Below are positions 38,254-47,620 of a stretch of 64,000 nt of DNA, one piece after another. Both the position numbers and the translations under genes were made by a program. Each line of letters begins with the position of its first letter. The first letter of the stretch is position 1. The stretch is from Paracoccus homiensis (GTDB lineage Bacteria; Pseudomonadota; Alphaproteobacteria; Rhodobacterales; Rhodobacteraceae), in contig NZ_FOHO01000004.1 of the NCBI RefSeq assembly GCF_900111675.1, positions 248,001 to 312,000 of the forward strand, given 5' to 3'. The notes under the pieces were generated by a model. It did no database searches and was not told the DNA's origin. It worked only from the letters and a program-made list of their open reading frames with translations.

Positions 38254-40407
38254 TCAGCCGCGCAGGGCCTTGGCCTCTTTGCGGCGGGCATGCAGCGCGG
38301 GCTCGGTATAGCCCGAAGGCGTCGTTGCGCCCTCAAGGATCAGATCCTGCGCCGCCTTGAAGGCCGGGCCATCGAAACCGGGCGCCATCGGATGATAAGC
38401 CGCATCGCGCGCGTTCTGCTGATCCACCTTGGCGGCCATGCGGCGCAGCGCATCCTGAACCTCGTCCGTGGTGATCAGGCCCTGGGTCAGCCAGTTCGCC
38501 ATGTATTGCGCGCTGATGCGGCAGGTGGCGCGGTCTTCCATCAGCTGAACATCGTTGATGTCCGGCACCTTGGAACAGCCGATGCCCTGATCGACCCAGC
38601 GCACGACATAGCCCAGAATACCCTGACAGCTGTTGTCCACCTCGCGCAGGATCGCCTCGCGGGTCAGCGTCTGGTCGAAGTCGATGGCGGGGCTGAGCAG
38701 CGCGTCCAGATCGGGGATCGCCTTGCCGGACAGTTCATCCTGACGGGCGGCGACATCGACCATGTGATAGTGCAGCGCATGCAGCGTCGCGGCGGTCGGG
38801 CTGGGCACCCAAGCGGTCGTCGCGCCCGATCTGGGATGACCGATCTTGACCTCAAGCATCTCGGCCATGGCGTCGGGTTTGGCCCACATGCCCTTGCCGA
38901 TCTGCGCCTTGCCGCGCAGCCCGCAGGCCAGGCCGATCAGGACGTTGCGATCCTCATAGGCGGTCAGCCAGGTCGAGCCCTTCATCGCATCGCGCCCGAC
39001 AAATGCCCCCGCCTGCATCGAGGTGTGAATCTCGTCCCCCGTGCGATCGAGGAAGCCGGTGTTGATGAACACGACGCGGTTGCGGATCGCATGAATGCAG
39101 GCGGCAAGGTTCGCGCTGGTACGACGCTCTTCGTCCATCAGGCCCAGCTTGACGGTGTTCGCGGGCAGGCCCATGACCTTTTCGACATGGGCGAAGACGC
39201 GGTCGGTAAAGGCGGCCTCGTCGGGGCCGTGCATCTTCGGCTTGACCACATAGATCGAACCGGCGCGGCTGTTGCCCAGCCCCTCGCTGCGCTTCAGGTC
39301 ATGGATGGCACAGGCAACGGTGACCATCGCGTCCATCAACCCTTCGGGCGTGTCCTGCCCGTTCAGGCGTACGACCTCTGTCGTCATCAGCAAGCCGACA
39401 TTGCGCACCAGCAACAACGCCCGCCCCGGCAGGGTCAGCGTGCTGCCATCGGGGCGCGTGATCTGGCGATCACCGGCCAGACGGCGGGTCATCTGCTTGC
39501 CGCCCTTTTCGAAGGTTTCGACCAGATCGCCGGTCATCAGGCCAAGCCAGTTGTCATAGACGTCGATCTTGTCCTCGGCATCGACGGCGGCCACGCTGTC
39601 TTCGCAGTCCTGAATGGCCGTCAGCGCGGATTCCAGCACCACATCGCGCAACCCCGAGGCCGAGGCCGCGCCGATCGGGTGATCGGGATTGATGACCAGT
39701 TCGGCATGCAGGCCGTGGTGGCGCAGGACATAGGCGGTATCCTTGCCCTCGGTCCGGGTGCCGACAAAGGCGTCGGCATCGGCCAGCCGGACATCGCCCG
39801 ACGGCAGCGTCACGATCAGCCCCGCACCGTCAGCCGCATATCCCGTGGCATCCGCATGGCGGCCTTCGGTCAGCGGAAACGCCTGATCCAGGAATTGCGC
39901 CGCGCGGGCGACGACGGCATCACGACGCGCCTCGTCGAACCCGGCCGAGGGCGGCGGCCCCATGACATCCGAGCCATACATCGCATCATACAGCGATCCC
40001 CAGCGGGCATTCGCCGCGTTCAGCGCAAAGCGGGCATTGCTGACCGGCACCACCAATTGCGGCCCGGCAAGCGTGGCGATTTCGGGATCGACCTGACCGT
40101 TCTCCACCGAGAAGGGCGCAGGCTCGGGGACCAGATAGCCGATATCGGTCAGAAACGCGCGATAGGCGGCAGCATCCCAGGGCTGATTGCCGCGCGATTT
40201 GTGCCATTCGTCGATTTGGGCCTGCAAGTCGTCGCGCCGCGCCAGCAGATCGCGATTCTGACCGGCAAATTCCTGCAACAGGCTGGCATAGCCCTGCCAG
40301 AACGTATCGGCCTGAACCTCGGTCCCCGGAAGAACCTGTTCCTCGATGAACTGGGCGAAGTCCTGATCGACCTCCAGCCCGTGACGCTGGGTATAAGTGC
40401 TTGCCAT
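38254..40407 (-). CDS. glcB: malate synthase G
   Basis: 717-residue enzyme that condenses glyoxylate with acetyl-CoA to malate. Family-typical segments include EDSVAAVDAEDKI, RNVGLLMTTEVV, GSIYVVKPKMHGPDE, LGLMDEERRTSANL and the C-terminal GWDQG-type region. The single-domain G form of about 720 residues fits. It uses the glyoxylate made by GlcDEF, encoded 20 kb away, but is not in that operon here. It stands alone with 220 bases upstream. Confidence 0.96.
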   Translation of the reverse strand: MASTYTQRHGLEVDQDFAQFIEEQVLPGTEVQADTFWQGYASLLQEFAGQNRDLLARRDDLQAQIDEWHKSRGNQPWDAAAYRAFLTDIGYLVPEPAPFSVENGQVDPEIATLAGPQLVVPVSNARFALNAANARWGSLYDAMYGSDVMGPPPSAGFDEARRDAVVARAAQFLDQAFPLTEGRHADATGYAADGAGLIVTLPSGDVRLADADAFVGTRTEGKDTAYVLRHHGLHAELVINPDHPIGAASASGLRDVVLESALTAIQDCEDSVAAVDAEDKIDVYDNWLGLMTGDLVETFEKGGKQMTRRLAGDRQITRPDGSTLTLPGRALLLVRNVGLLMTTEVVRLNGQDTPEGLMDAMVTVACAIHDLKRSEGLGNSRAGSIYVVKPKMHGPDEAAFTDRVFAHVEKVMGLPANTVKLGLMDEERRTSANLAACIHAIRNRVVFINTGFLDRTGDEIHTSMQAGAFVGRDAMKGSTWLTAYEDRNVLIGLACGLRGKAQIGKGMWAKPDAMAEMLEVKIGHPRSGATTAWVPSPTAATLHALHYHMVDVAARQDELSGKAIPDLDALLSPAIDFDQTLTREAILREVDNSCQGILGYVVRWVDQGIGCSKVPDINDVQLMEDRATCRISAQYMANWLTQGLITTDEVQDALRRMAAKVDQQNARDAAYHPMAPGFDGPAFKAAQDLILEGATTPSGYTEPALHARRKEAKALRG

Positions 40408-40627
40408 GGGTTCGACCCTTTCGATTGCTGTCCATGTCGCGGCATGAGCCCACCCGCGAGCCTGTCTTGGGATCTGCTAAGCGATGATCGGCCACCTGCC
40501 AAGCCGTTTACGGAAAGATTTTTCATTTTCTGCAATGGGCTGCCGCCCGCTACGGCAGGATTCAGTGTTTGACAATTCCTGACAAAAATACTTTCTTGCC
40601 GCCAACTCAACCGGCGAGAGGCCTGAC

Positions 40628-42220
40628 ATGATCGAGTTCACCCCGTGGCCAACGGATCTGGCACAAGCCTATCGCGACAAGGGCTATTGGATCGGTCGCC
40701 CCCTGTGCGCCGCCCTGGAAGCGCAGGCCGAGGCCCGTCCCGATGCGATCGCGCTGATCTGCGGCAACCGCCAGATCAGCTATGCCGCGCTGAATCAGGC
40801 CGCCGAAAATCTGGCGGCTTCACTGGCCCATGACGGGTTCGGGCATGGCGACACGGCGCTGGTCCAGCTGCCGAACGTGGCCGAATTCCATATGGTCTTC
40901 ATGGCGCTGATGAAGATCGGCGTCGTGCCGGTGAACGCGCTTTACAGCCATCGCCAGATCGAGCTTTCGTCCTATGCCGAACAGATCGCGCCGCGCCTGC
41001 TGATCGCGGATCGCGGGCACCCGCTGTTTGCCGATGACGATTTCCTGCGCAGCCTGCCGCGGATCGAAACCGTGCTGTTCCTGAATGAGGGCGGGACGCG
41101 CAGCCTGCAACAGCGCCTGACCACCCCGGTCACGATGCCCGCCGCGGCCCGGCCGACCCCCGCCGATCAGGTGGCCTTCTTCCAGTTGTCGGGCGGCAGC
41201 ACGGGCACGCCCAAGCTGATCCCGCGCACGCATGACGATTACGATTTCAGCATCCGCGAAAGCGCGCGCATCTGCGCGGTGACCGACCGGACCCGGTTTC
41301 TGTGCGCCCTGCCCGCGCCGCATAACTTCCTGATGAGTTCGCCGGGCGCATTGGGCGTCTTTCATGCGGGCGGCACGGTCGTCATGGCCCCCTCGCCCGA
41401 TCCCGCGCCGTGTTTCGATCTTATCGCCCGGCATCAGGTGACGCTGACCGCGCTGGTTCCGTCGGCAGTCGGGCTTTGGTTGCAGGCCGCGGCGCGGCTT
41501 GGGCCGCCCCGCCCTCTTGCGCAATTGCTGGTCGGCGGCGCCAGCTTTGCCCAGACGATGGCGCGGCGGGTCCCGGCCGAATTGGGGTGCCGCCTGCAGC
41601 AGGTCTTCGGCATGGCCGAGGGGCTGGTGAACTATACCCGGCTGGACGACCCTGACGATGTGGTCTTTGGCACCCAGGGCCGCCCGATCAGCCCCGACGA
41701 CGAAATCCGGCTGGTGGATGAAAACGGTCTGCCCGCCGCGCCGGGGGAACCCGGACAACTGGCCGTGCGCGGCCCCTATACCTTTCGCGGCTACTACAAG
41801 GCCCCCGATCAGAATGCCCGCGCGTTCGACGAGGACGGGTTCTATTACAGTGGCGATCTGGTCTGTCGCGATGCAGAGGGCAATCTGCGCGTCGTCGGCA
41901 GGGTCAAGGATCAGATCAATCGCGGCGGCGAAAAGATTGCTTCGGAAGAGATCGAGCATCTGCTGATGCGCCACCCCGCTGTCACCGCCGCCGCGCTGGT
42001 CGCCGTGCCCGATGCAAATCTGGGCGAGAAAAGCTGCGCCTTTGTCGTCAGCGGCACGCCCCTGCGCGGGATCGAGATGCGCAAGCATCTGATGTCGCTG
42101 GGAATTGCGGATTACAAACTGCCCGACAAGTTCCGCTTTGTGGATGCGTTGCCGCTGACCGCGTTCGGCAAACCCGACAAGCGCCTGCTGCGCGCGCGGA
42201 TGGAAACCGAAACTGCCTGA
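40628..42220 (+). CDS. entE: 2,3-dihydroxybenzoate-AMP ligase
   Basis: 530-residue adenylation enzyme of the EntE/DhbE type. It activates 2,3-dihydroxybenzoate with ATP and loads it on a carrier thiol. Core motifs are FFQLSGGSTGTPKLIPR (about 186-202), QQVFGMAEGLVNYTRLDDP and YSGDLVCRDAEGNLRVVGR; the C-terminal lysine lies in GKPDKR. Salicylate-specific relatives cannot be fully excluded, but entA, entB and entC nearby make dihydroxybenzoate most likely. It is followed by a carrier protein gene with an 11-base gap. Confidence 0.92.
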   Translation: MIEFTPWPTDLAQAYRDKGYWIGRPLCAALEAQAEARPDAIALICGNRQISYAALNQAAENLAASLAHDGFGHGDTALVQLPNVAEFHMVFMALMKIGVVPVNALYSHRQIELSSYAEQIAPRLLIADRGHPLFADDDFLRSLPRIETVLFLNEGGTRSLQQRLTTPVTMPAAARPTPADQVAFFQLSGGSTGTPKLIPRTHDDYDFSIRESARICAVTDRTRFLCALPAPHNFLMSSPGALGVFHAGGTVVMAPSPDPAPCFDLIARHQVTLTALVPSAVGLWLQAAARLGPPRPLAQLLVGGASFAQTMARRVPAELGCRLQQVFGMAEGLVNYTRLDDPDDVVFGTQGRPISPDDEIRLVDENGLPAAPGEPGQLAVRGPYTFRGYYKAPDQNARAFDEDGFYYSGDLVCRDAEGNLRVVGRVKDQINRGGEKIASEEIEHLLMRHPAVTAAALVAVPDANLGEKSCAFVVSGTPLRGIEMRKHLMSLGIADYKLPDKFRFVDALPLTAFGKPDKRLLRARMETETA

Positions 42221-42231
42221 AGGAGATGGAA

Positions 42232-42468
42232 ATGACCACCACCACGCGTCCCGATTACGACTGGCTTCTGGCCGAGGTTCAGGACATGGCCGACGAGGAC
42301 GAGACGATCGACCCGGCCGAGGATCTGACCCTTTACGGCATCGATTCCGTCGCGGTCATGCGGCTGACCCTGGCGCTTGAGGAAAAAGGGGTGAAGCTGG
42401 GCTTCGAGGATCTGGCCCGCACGCCCACCATCGATGCATGGTGGGCGCTGATCCGGGCGCAGGGCTGA
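42232..42468 (+). CDS. free-standing aryl/acyl carrier protein
   Basis: 78-residue phosphopantetheine carrier. The attachment serine is in LYGIDSVAVMRLTLALEE. AGGAG at 42221-42225 fits ATG 42232; ATG 42226 would overlap that site. In enterobactin synthesis this domain is fused to the isochorismatase EntB, but here EntB lacks it, so this gene probably supplies it in trans. Its neighbour entE would load it with 2,3-dihydroxybenzoate. Confidence 0.88.
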   Translation: MTTTTRPDYDWLLAEVQDMADEDETIDPAEDLTLYGIDSVAVMRLTLALEEKGVKLGFEDLARTPTIDAWWALIRAQG

Positions 42469-42474
42469 GGCGCG

Positions 42475-43236
42475 TCACCCCCGCAGGGTCGCCCCGCCAT
42501 CGACATAAAGGTCGGCCATCGTGATATGGCCCGCCTCCTCCGACAAAAGGAACATCGCGGCGCGTGCGATATCTTCGGGCGTGGCCAGTTTGCGCAGGGG
42601 GATGCCGGTCTTGAACCCCGCCGGATCGCCCGCGATCACCCGCGCGGCCCCGCTGTCGTCGGACCACATGCCGGTCTGCATCGGCGTCAGGGTTGATCCC
42701 GGCGCAACCAGATTGCAGCGCACGCCCTGTTCGGCCAGTTCCAGCCCCATGCAGCGCGTCAACATCGCGGCGGCGGCCTTGGACGCGCCATAGGCGCCCA
42801 TGTTCATGCGCGGGATACCGGCGGCATTCGAACCGATGACCGCGATGGCCCCGCGCCGCTGATCGGCCATGTGATTGCCAAGCGCCGACAACAGATTGAA
42901 GGTTCCACCCGCATTCACATCCATCACCCGACCATAGCGGTCAGCCCGGGTGCGGCGCAGCGGTTCGGCATCCAGCATGCCCGCCGCGTGAACCCCAAGA
43001 GTGATCGGCCCCAGTTGCCGGGTGGCATCCGCCACGGCCCGCGCCATCGCCTCGGCATCGCTGACATCAAGACACCGCCACAGAAACTGTGGCTGATCCT
43101 GCGGCAACTCGGGGCCCAGATCGGTCGCATAGACCCTTGCCCCGGCATCGCGCAGCGCGGTGACAACGGCACGACCGATCCCGCCCGCCGCGCCTGTCAC
43201 AAAGGCCGTGCGGTCCTGAAATCCCGACAGCTTCAT
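42475..43236 (-). CDS. entA: 2,3-dihydro-2,3-dihydroxybenzoate dehydrogenase
   Basis: 253-residue short-chain dehydrogenase that makes 2,3-dihydroxybenzoate with NAD. The cofactor motif is [11 protein letters not shown], followed by [20 protein letters not shown], which carries the catalytic Ser, Tyr and Lys. The ATG at 43236 overlaps the entB stop by four bases; the longer frame to 43593 is antisense of entB. Its end converges on the carrier gene with six bases between stops. Confidence 0.9.
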   Translation of the reverse strand: MKLSGFQDRTAFVTGAAGGIGRAVVTALRDAGARVYATDLGPELPQDQPQFLWRCLDVSDAEAMARAVADATRQLGPITLGVHAAGMLDAEPLRRTRADRYGRVMDVNAGGTFNLLSALGNHMADQRRGAIAVIGSNAAGIPRMNMGAYGASKAAAAMLTRCMGLELAEQGVRCNLVAPGSTLTPMQTGMWSDDSGAARVIAGDPAGFKTGIPLRKLATPEDIARAAMFLLSEEAGHITMADLYVDGGATLRG

Positions 43237-43868
43237 GCGGCACCCATCGCGATCAGGCCGGCATGGGTGTCGATGACCCGCCCGCTGCAGGCGCCGATCC
43301 ATTCCATCGCCATGTCGTGTCGCGCGGCGCTGAAGTCGCCCTGCGCATCCGCGATCGCAAAGGGCTGGATATCGCGCTGAAATGCCTCGGCCGCGGTGCA
43401 AAGGCACCCGATATGGGCGTAGATGCCGGTGATCAGCAACTGGTCGCGCCCGCGCGCCCGCAGCAGCGTTTTCAGGTTCGAACGCTGAAACGCGCTGTAA
43501 CGGTGCTTGACCAGAACGATGTCGCCCGTCGCAGGGGCCAGTTGCGGCAGGACCTGTTCGTGATCTGCGCGGGCCGCCATGCCCGGCCCCCACAGATCGG
43601 CCTGCAAGCCACGATCAGGGCGAAACTGGTCGCCATTCTGCGCGGTATAGAAGACCGGAATATCCGCCGCGCGCGCCGCCGCGATCAGGCGGGCGATATT
43701 CGGCACGACCGTATCCAGCGGTTCCGCGTCCGGGGTATAGGCGGCGCAGAAATAACGTTGCATGTCATGAACCAACAACGCCATGCGGTCGCGTTCGGGT
43801 GTCCAGTCCGCCCGCGATGCGGGCAGGACCGTCGGGGGCGCATAGGGCGCAATCTTCGGCAGAGCCAT
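43233..43868 (-). CDS. entB: isochorismatase without carrier domain
   Basis: 211-residue isochorismatase that hydrolyses isochorismate to pyruvate and 2,3-dihydro-2,3-dihydroxybenzoate. ALLVHDMQRYFCAAY holds the catalytic Asp, VLVKHRYSAFQRSNL the Lys, and LLITGIYAHIGCLCTAAEAF the Cys-region motif. It ends where the E. coli EntB (285 residues) would continue into an aryl carrier domain. The missing domain is encoded separately at 42232-42468. The longer frame to 44063 is antisense of entC. Confidence 0.92.
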   Translation of the reverse strand: MALPKIAPYAPPTVLPASRADWTPERDRMALLVHDMQRYFCAAYTPDAEPLDTVVPNIARLIAAARAADIPVFYTAQNGDQFRPDRGLQADLWGPGMAARADHEQVLPQLAPATGDIVLVKHRYSAFQRSNLKTLLRARGRDQLLITGIYAHIGCLCTAAEAFQRDIQPFAIADAQGDFSAARHDMAMEWIGACSGRVIDTHAGLIAMGAA

Positions 43869-43882
43869 ACCAGTCCTTGATC

Positions 43883-45052
43883 TTAGTCGTTCAATTGCAG
43901 CGCGGTATCGGCAGGCAGCCCAAGCGCCGCCAGCATCGCCGCGAATTTGTTGCCGGTTTCGGCGGTTTCCGCCGCCGGGTCCGATCCCGGCACGATCCCA
44001 GCCCCGGCATAAAGGCGTGCGCAATCGCCGCTGATATCGGCACAGCGGATCGCGACATACCACGCGCCATCGCCATCAGCGGCGCACCAGCCGACGGCCC
44101 CGGCATAGAATTCGCGGTCCACCGCTTCCAATTGGTGGATCAGATCGTTGGCGCGGGCCGCAGGCAAGCCGCAGACCGCAGGTGTCGGATGCAATGCCGC
44201 CGCCAGCAGGGCCGAGGGGGTTTCGGGGTCCTTCAGATCACCTTCGATCCGCGTGCCCAGATGCCACATGCTGCGGGTCGAGGTCAGCCCCGTGCCCTGC
44301 GGCGCCGAAACATTGCGGCACCAGGGGCTAAGCGTGTCCAGAATGAATTCGACCACCATCGCATGTTCGCGGCGGTCCTTTTCCGACGATGCAAGCGCCG
44401 AGCAGGATTGCGCGTCGGAGACCGGATCAAAGCGACGCGGCGACGATCCGGCCAGCGGGTTCGACACCACCCGCGCCCCCTTCTTCTGGACCAGCAATTC
44501 GGGCGATCCGCCGACCAGCCATCGCGGCCCGGACACGCCCGGCAAGGCCACGCGAAACGCGGTGACGGCGGGGTCTTCGGCAAGGCGGGCGCGCAACCCC
44601 TCGACCGGGATGGGTTCTGCGGCCTGGTAATGCAGCGTGCGGGCCAGCACGATCTTGCGCAGGGCATCGGCCCGGCCCGCATCGTGTTCCATCACCCGCA
44701 GCGCCTTGGCCACGATCTGCGCATAGCCTGCCGGTGCCGGTTCGGGGCGCAGCGACAGGGCGCGGGCAGGCTGCTGCGGCACGATCGACAGCCGGTCGGG
44801 ACGGCGGCGCGAACTGATCCACAGGCAATCCTGCCCGTCGCGATCAAAGGGCAACGCGCCCCCGATCACCGCCTGCGGCCCCGCCGCCGCAAAGCCGGCG
44901 GCGACACGATCGCCAAGGCTGTCCAGTGCGCCCGAGGCCACGCGCCGAACCTGCCCGCCCGTCCGCAGACCACCAAGGGGTCCAGTCAGGGCAAAGCCGG
45001 TTTCGGCCGCTTCGGGCAGGCTGGCGGCCATATCGGTCAGGAACGCGTTCAT
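43883..45052 (-). CDS. entC: isochorismate synthase
   Basis: 389-residue chorismate-binding enzyme that turns chorismate into isochorismate, the first dihydroxybenzoate step. Visible motifs are KIVLARTLHYQAAEPIPV, FRVALPGVSGPRWLVGGSPE, NPLAGSSPRR, SEKDRREHAMVVEFI and the C-terminal PTPAVCGLPA and FYAGAVGW. ATG 45052 was preferred to 45064 because AGG lies ahead of it. It is first gene of entC-entB-entA, with 14 bases to entB. The 441 bases upstream hold its promoter; I could not identify a clear iron-regulator box. Confidence 0.92.
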   Translation of the reverse strand: MNAFLTDMAASLPEAAETGFALTGPLGGLRTGGQVRRVASGALDSLGDRVAAGFAAAGPQAVIGGALPFDRDGQDCLWISSRRRPDRLSIVPQQPARALSLRPEPAPAGYAQIVAKALRVMEHDAGRADALRKIVLARTLHYQAAEPIPVEGLRARLAEDPAVTAFRVALPGVSGPRWLVGGSPELLVQKKGARVVSNPLAGSSPRRFDPVSDAQSCSALASSEKDRREHAMVVEFILDTLSPWCRNVSAPQGTGLTSTRSMWHLGTRIEGDLKDPETPSALLAAALHPTPAVCGLPAARANDLIHQLEAVDREFYAGAVGWCAADGDGAWYVAIRCADISGDCARLYAGAGIVPGSDPAAETAETGNKFAAMLAALGLPADTALQLND

Positions 45053-45493
45053 GGAAGACCTCATCCGATGTCACAGAATGGGTCGGGCTGGCTTGCGAAC
45101 TGGCTGATCCGACATATGCAGAATAGGGTGCCACGGGCCGTGAATGCCCGCTGACGTTGCGCGGAACCTGACGAATCCGCGCAAAATAGTCAACTTAAAA
45201 ACTCAGGTATTCATTTTCGGCGGCAAAGCCCCGCCCGCGGTCGATTCAGAGGGCCGGATCGGTTAACAGGGATCGGCAAGCCCGCTTGACGCAGTTGCGC
45301 GGATCATCCAGTTGGGGCGCTCGCCACCGGCACGATTCGGCGCTGCGTCCTGCGGCCAGGAAACCGATCGGGGGTCTTTCAGATATCGCGCCGCATTCCG
45401 TGCGGCAGTCCCGGACGATCCGCGCCGGGGACAACATGACAGTTGGCTGATCCCGGCGCGTCCGGGCCGGCCTTTGCACGCAGGAGGGCGACG
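45053..45493. other. intergenic region between divergent entC and transglutaminase genes
   Basis: 441 bases with no supported gene. The entC side (about 45180-45220) is AT-richer than its surroundings and includes TTGACT on the minus strand. The rest is GC-rich and featureless to me. A short minus-strand reading at 45246-45479 has no recognisable domain. Confidence 0.5.
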
Positions 45494-46276
45494 ATGACGC
45501 AGCTGAGGATCGAGGTTTCGATGGATTACGCGCTGGCGATGCCGGGGGCCGCGATCCTGATCATCGAGACGGCCAGGACCGACGGGCAGCAGATCATCGA
45601 CAGCGATCTGCGCTTTGACAGCTTTGACCATTTCTCGCAGGTGCCGGGCGACGAGGGCATCGGCCATCGCGACGTGATCCGGGCGGGCGATGGCGTGATC
45701 TGCGCCTATCGCTGTGATGTGACGGTGACGCGCGACGATCCCGATCTGCCGGCCATGTCAGCCCAGCCGGTCGAACAGCTGTCGGCCAGCGCCCTGCGCT
45801 ATCTTCTGCCCTCGCGATACTGCGAGGCGGAACGGTTCCAGCCCTTCGTGCGCCGCCGCTTTGGCCATCTGGACGGGGGCAGCAAGGTCGCCGCGATCCG
45901 CGACTGGATGGAATCGCAGATCGAATATGTGCCCGGCAGCAGCCACGGCGGCACCACCGCCGCCGACACCTATCTGGACGGTCAGGGCGTCTGCCGCGAC
46001 TATGCCCATCTGATGATCGCGATGTGCCGCGCCGCCCAGATCCCCGCGCGGATGTGCAGCGTCTATGCACCCTCGGTCCAGCCGCCCGATTTTCACGCCG
46101 TGGTGCAGGTCTATCTGGACCATGACTGGCATCTGGTGGATCCCTCGGGGATGGCGCAGGCGCGCGAAATGGCGGTGATCGCGGTGGGCCGCGACGCCAC
46201 TGACATCGCCTTTCTGACCACCGAAACCAATGCCACGCTGCGCAGCCAGCAGGTGCGGGTCACGCGGCTGGATTAG
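45494..46276 (+). CDS. transglutaminase-like protein
   Basis: 260-residue protein with an N-terminal beta domain (about 1-120) and a transglutaminase core. The catalytic triad is probably Cys in GVCRDYAHLMIAMCRA, His in DFHAVVQVYLD and Asp in HLVDPSGMA. GGAGGG precedes the ATG at 45494. Bacterial relatives act as cysteine proteases or amide-bond enzymes on proteins or peptides. No signal peptide is visible. It converges on the secretion operon with three bases between stops; a functional link is not shown. Confidence 0.88.
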   Translation: MTQLRIEVSMDYALAMPGAAILIIETARTDGQQIIDSDLRFDSFDHFSQVPGDEGIGHRDVIRAGDGVICAYRCDVTVTRDDPDLPAMSAQPVEQLSASALRYLLPSRYCEAERFQPFVRRRFGHLDGGSKVAAIRDWMESQIEYVPGSSHGGTTAADTYLDGQGVCRDYAHLMIAMCRAAQIPARMCSVYAPSVQPPDFHAVVQVYLDHDWHLVDPSGMAQAREMAVIAVGRDATDIAFLTTETNATLRSQQVRVTRLD

Positions 46277-46279
46277 GCA

Positions 46280-47620
46280 TCACTGTTCGCGGAAGGCCCG
46301 CGACATGCTGTCGACGATGGGCTTGGCCAGATATTGCGCAAAGGTCCGCGCCTCGGTCTGGATCATGATCTCGGCGGGCATCCCCGGCGTCGGGGTAAAG
46401 CCCGGCACGCGGTCCAGCTGATCCGACGCCAGCGAGATCCGCGCCAGATACACCTCTTGCTGGGCGCTGCCGCGGCCATCGGTGATCGCGTCAGCCGAGA
46501 TGTAAAAAACCTCGCCCTCCAGCACCGGCGTTGTGCGCTGGTTCAGCGCGGTCAGCCGCACCGCCGCCTGCTGACCGGTGCGGACGCTGTCGATTTCTGT
46601 CCGTGAAATCATCGCCTCGATGATCAGCGGCGCGTCCTGCGGCAGAATTTCAAGGATCGGCTTGCCCGATTCCACCACCCCGCCCGAGGTGTGGTAATGC
46701 AGGCGCACGATGGTCCCCGCGACCGGCGCAACGATGTCGGAGCGGTCCAGCACGCTGCGCGCCTTGCGGAACTGTTCGCGGATGCTTTCCAGTTCGGCCT
46801 GGACCACCTGCAATTCATCCAGCGCGGCCTGACGATATTCGCTGCGCGCCTTTTCGACCTGCACCTCGTATTTCTTCTGGATCTGGTCGATTTCGGAAAT
46901 CTCGGCCTCGATCCGGCCGATCTGGCCTTCGGCCTCGATCACGACGCGTTCGACGGCGATCACCTCGGGGCGGCGGGTCAGCCGGCGCTCGAACAGTTCC
47001 TGCTTGGCCGCCAGTTCTTCGCGCAGCAGTTCCAACTGCTTGCGGTGCGATTTCAGCTGGGTCTGATAGCCGACCTTGCGCACCTCCAACGCATCCGAAT
47101 TGCGCACCAACATGGTCAGATCCTGCGACAAAGCGCGGCGGGACACGTTGAAGGCAAGGGTCTGGCTGGCTAGGATCGCGTCGATCTCATTGCCGCCTTT
47201 GGCCTGTTCCAGATCGGGCGGGAAGGCCAACTCCTCGTCTTCCTCGTATTCTGCCATCAGGCGGGCCTGCGTTGCCTCAAGACGCATCCGGCGCAGGTTC
47301 AGTTCCCGTTGATTGGCCAGCGACGCGGTTTCATCCATATGCACCAGAACCTGCCCGGCAGTCACGCGGTCGCCCTCGCCCACGCGGATTTCCTTGATGA
47401 TGCCACCTTCAAGGTGCTGAATGATCTTGTTCTGACCCGTGGCGACAAAGCTGCCCTGCGCGATCACCGCCGCCGCAAGCGGCGCCCGAAACGCCCATGC
47501 CGCAAAGCCGCCGAAGGTCACAACCATCAGCACCAGCCCGAACACCGCCTGTCTGCGGATCGAGCGCGGCACGTCGCGATACCATTGATCCTGTCCGCCC
47601 ACCGTCACCAGTTCACGCAT
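46280..47620 (-). CDS. type I secretion periplasmic adaptor (HlyD family)
   Basis: 446-residue membrane-fusion protein. One membrane helix (about 24-45, AVFGLVLMVVTFGGFAAWAF) precedes the lipoyl half (VATGQNKIIQHLEGGIIKEI), a long coiled coil (about 115-290) and the C-terminal beta barrel. It links the inner-membrane ABC exporter to an outer-membrane TolC-type channel, which is not encoded in this window. The ATG at 47620 overlaps the ABC gene end by 8 bases, so both are one operon. Confidence 0.94.
   Translation of the reverse strand: MRELVTVGGQDQWYRDVPRSIRRQAVFGLVLMVVTFGGFAAWAFRAPLAAAVIAQGSFVATGQNKIIQHLEGGIIKEIRVGEGDRVTAGQVLVHMDETASLANQRELNLRRMRLEATQARLMAEYEEDEELAFPPDLEQAKGGNEIDAILASQTLAFNVSRRALSQDLTMLVRNSDALEVRKVGYQTQLKSHRKQLELLREELAAKQELFERRLTRRPEVIAVERVVIEAEGQIGRIEAEISEIDQIQKKYEVQVEKARSEYRQAALDELQVVQAELESIREQFRKARSVLDRSDIVAPVAGTIVRLHYHTSGGVVESGKPILEILPQDAPLIIEAMISRTEIDSVRTGQQAAVRLTALNQRTTPVLEGEVFYISADAITDGRGSAQQEVYLARISLASDQLDRVPGFTPTPGMPAEIMIQTEARTFAQYLAKPIVDSMSRAFREQ

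Noticed and set aside
40408..40627. Fur or other iron-regulator box upstream of entE
   Set aside because: A TTGACA is present, but no -10 at proper spacing and no convincing dyad matching an iron box could be identified.
45246..45479. 77-codon minus-strand frame in the entC upstream region
   Set aside because: No ribosome site, no recognisable domain, Arg-rich composition typical of GC-rich non-coding DNA.
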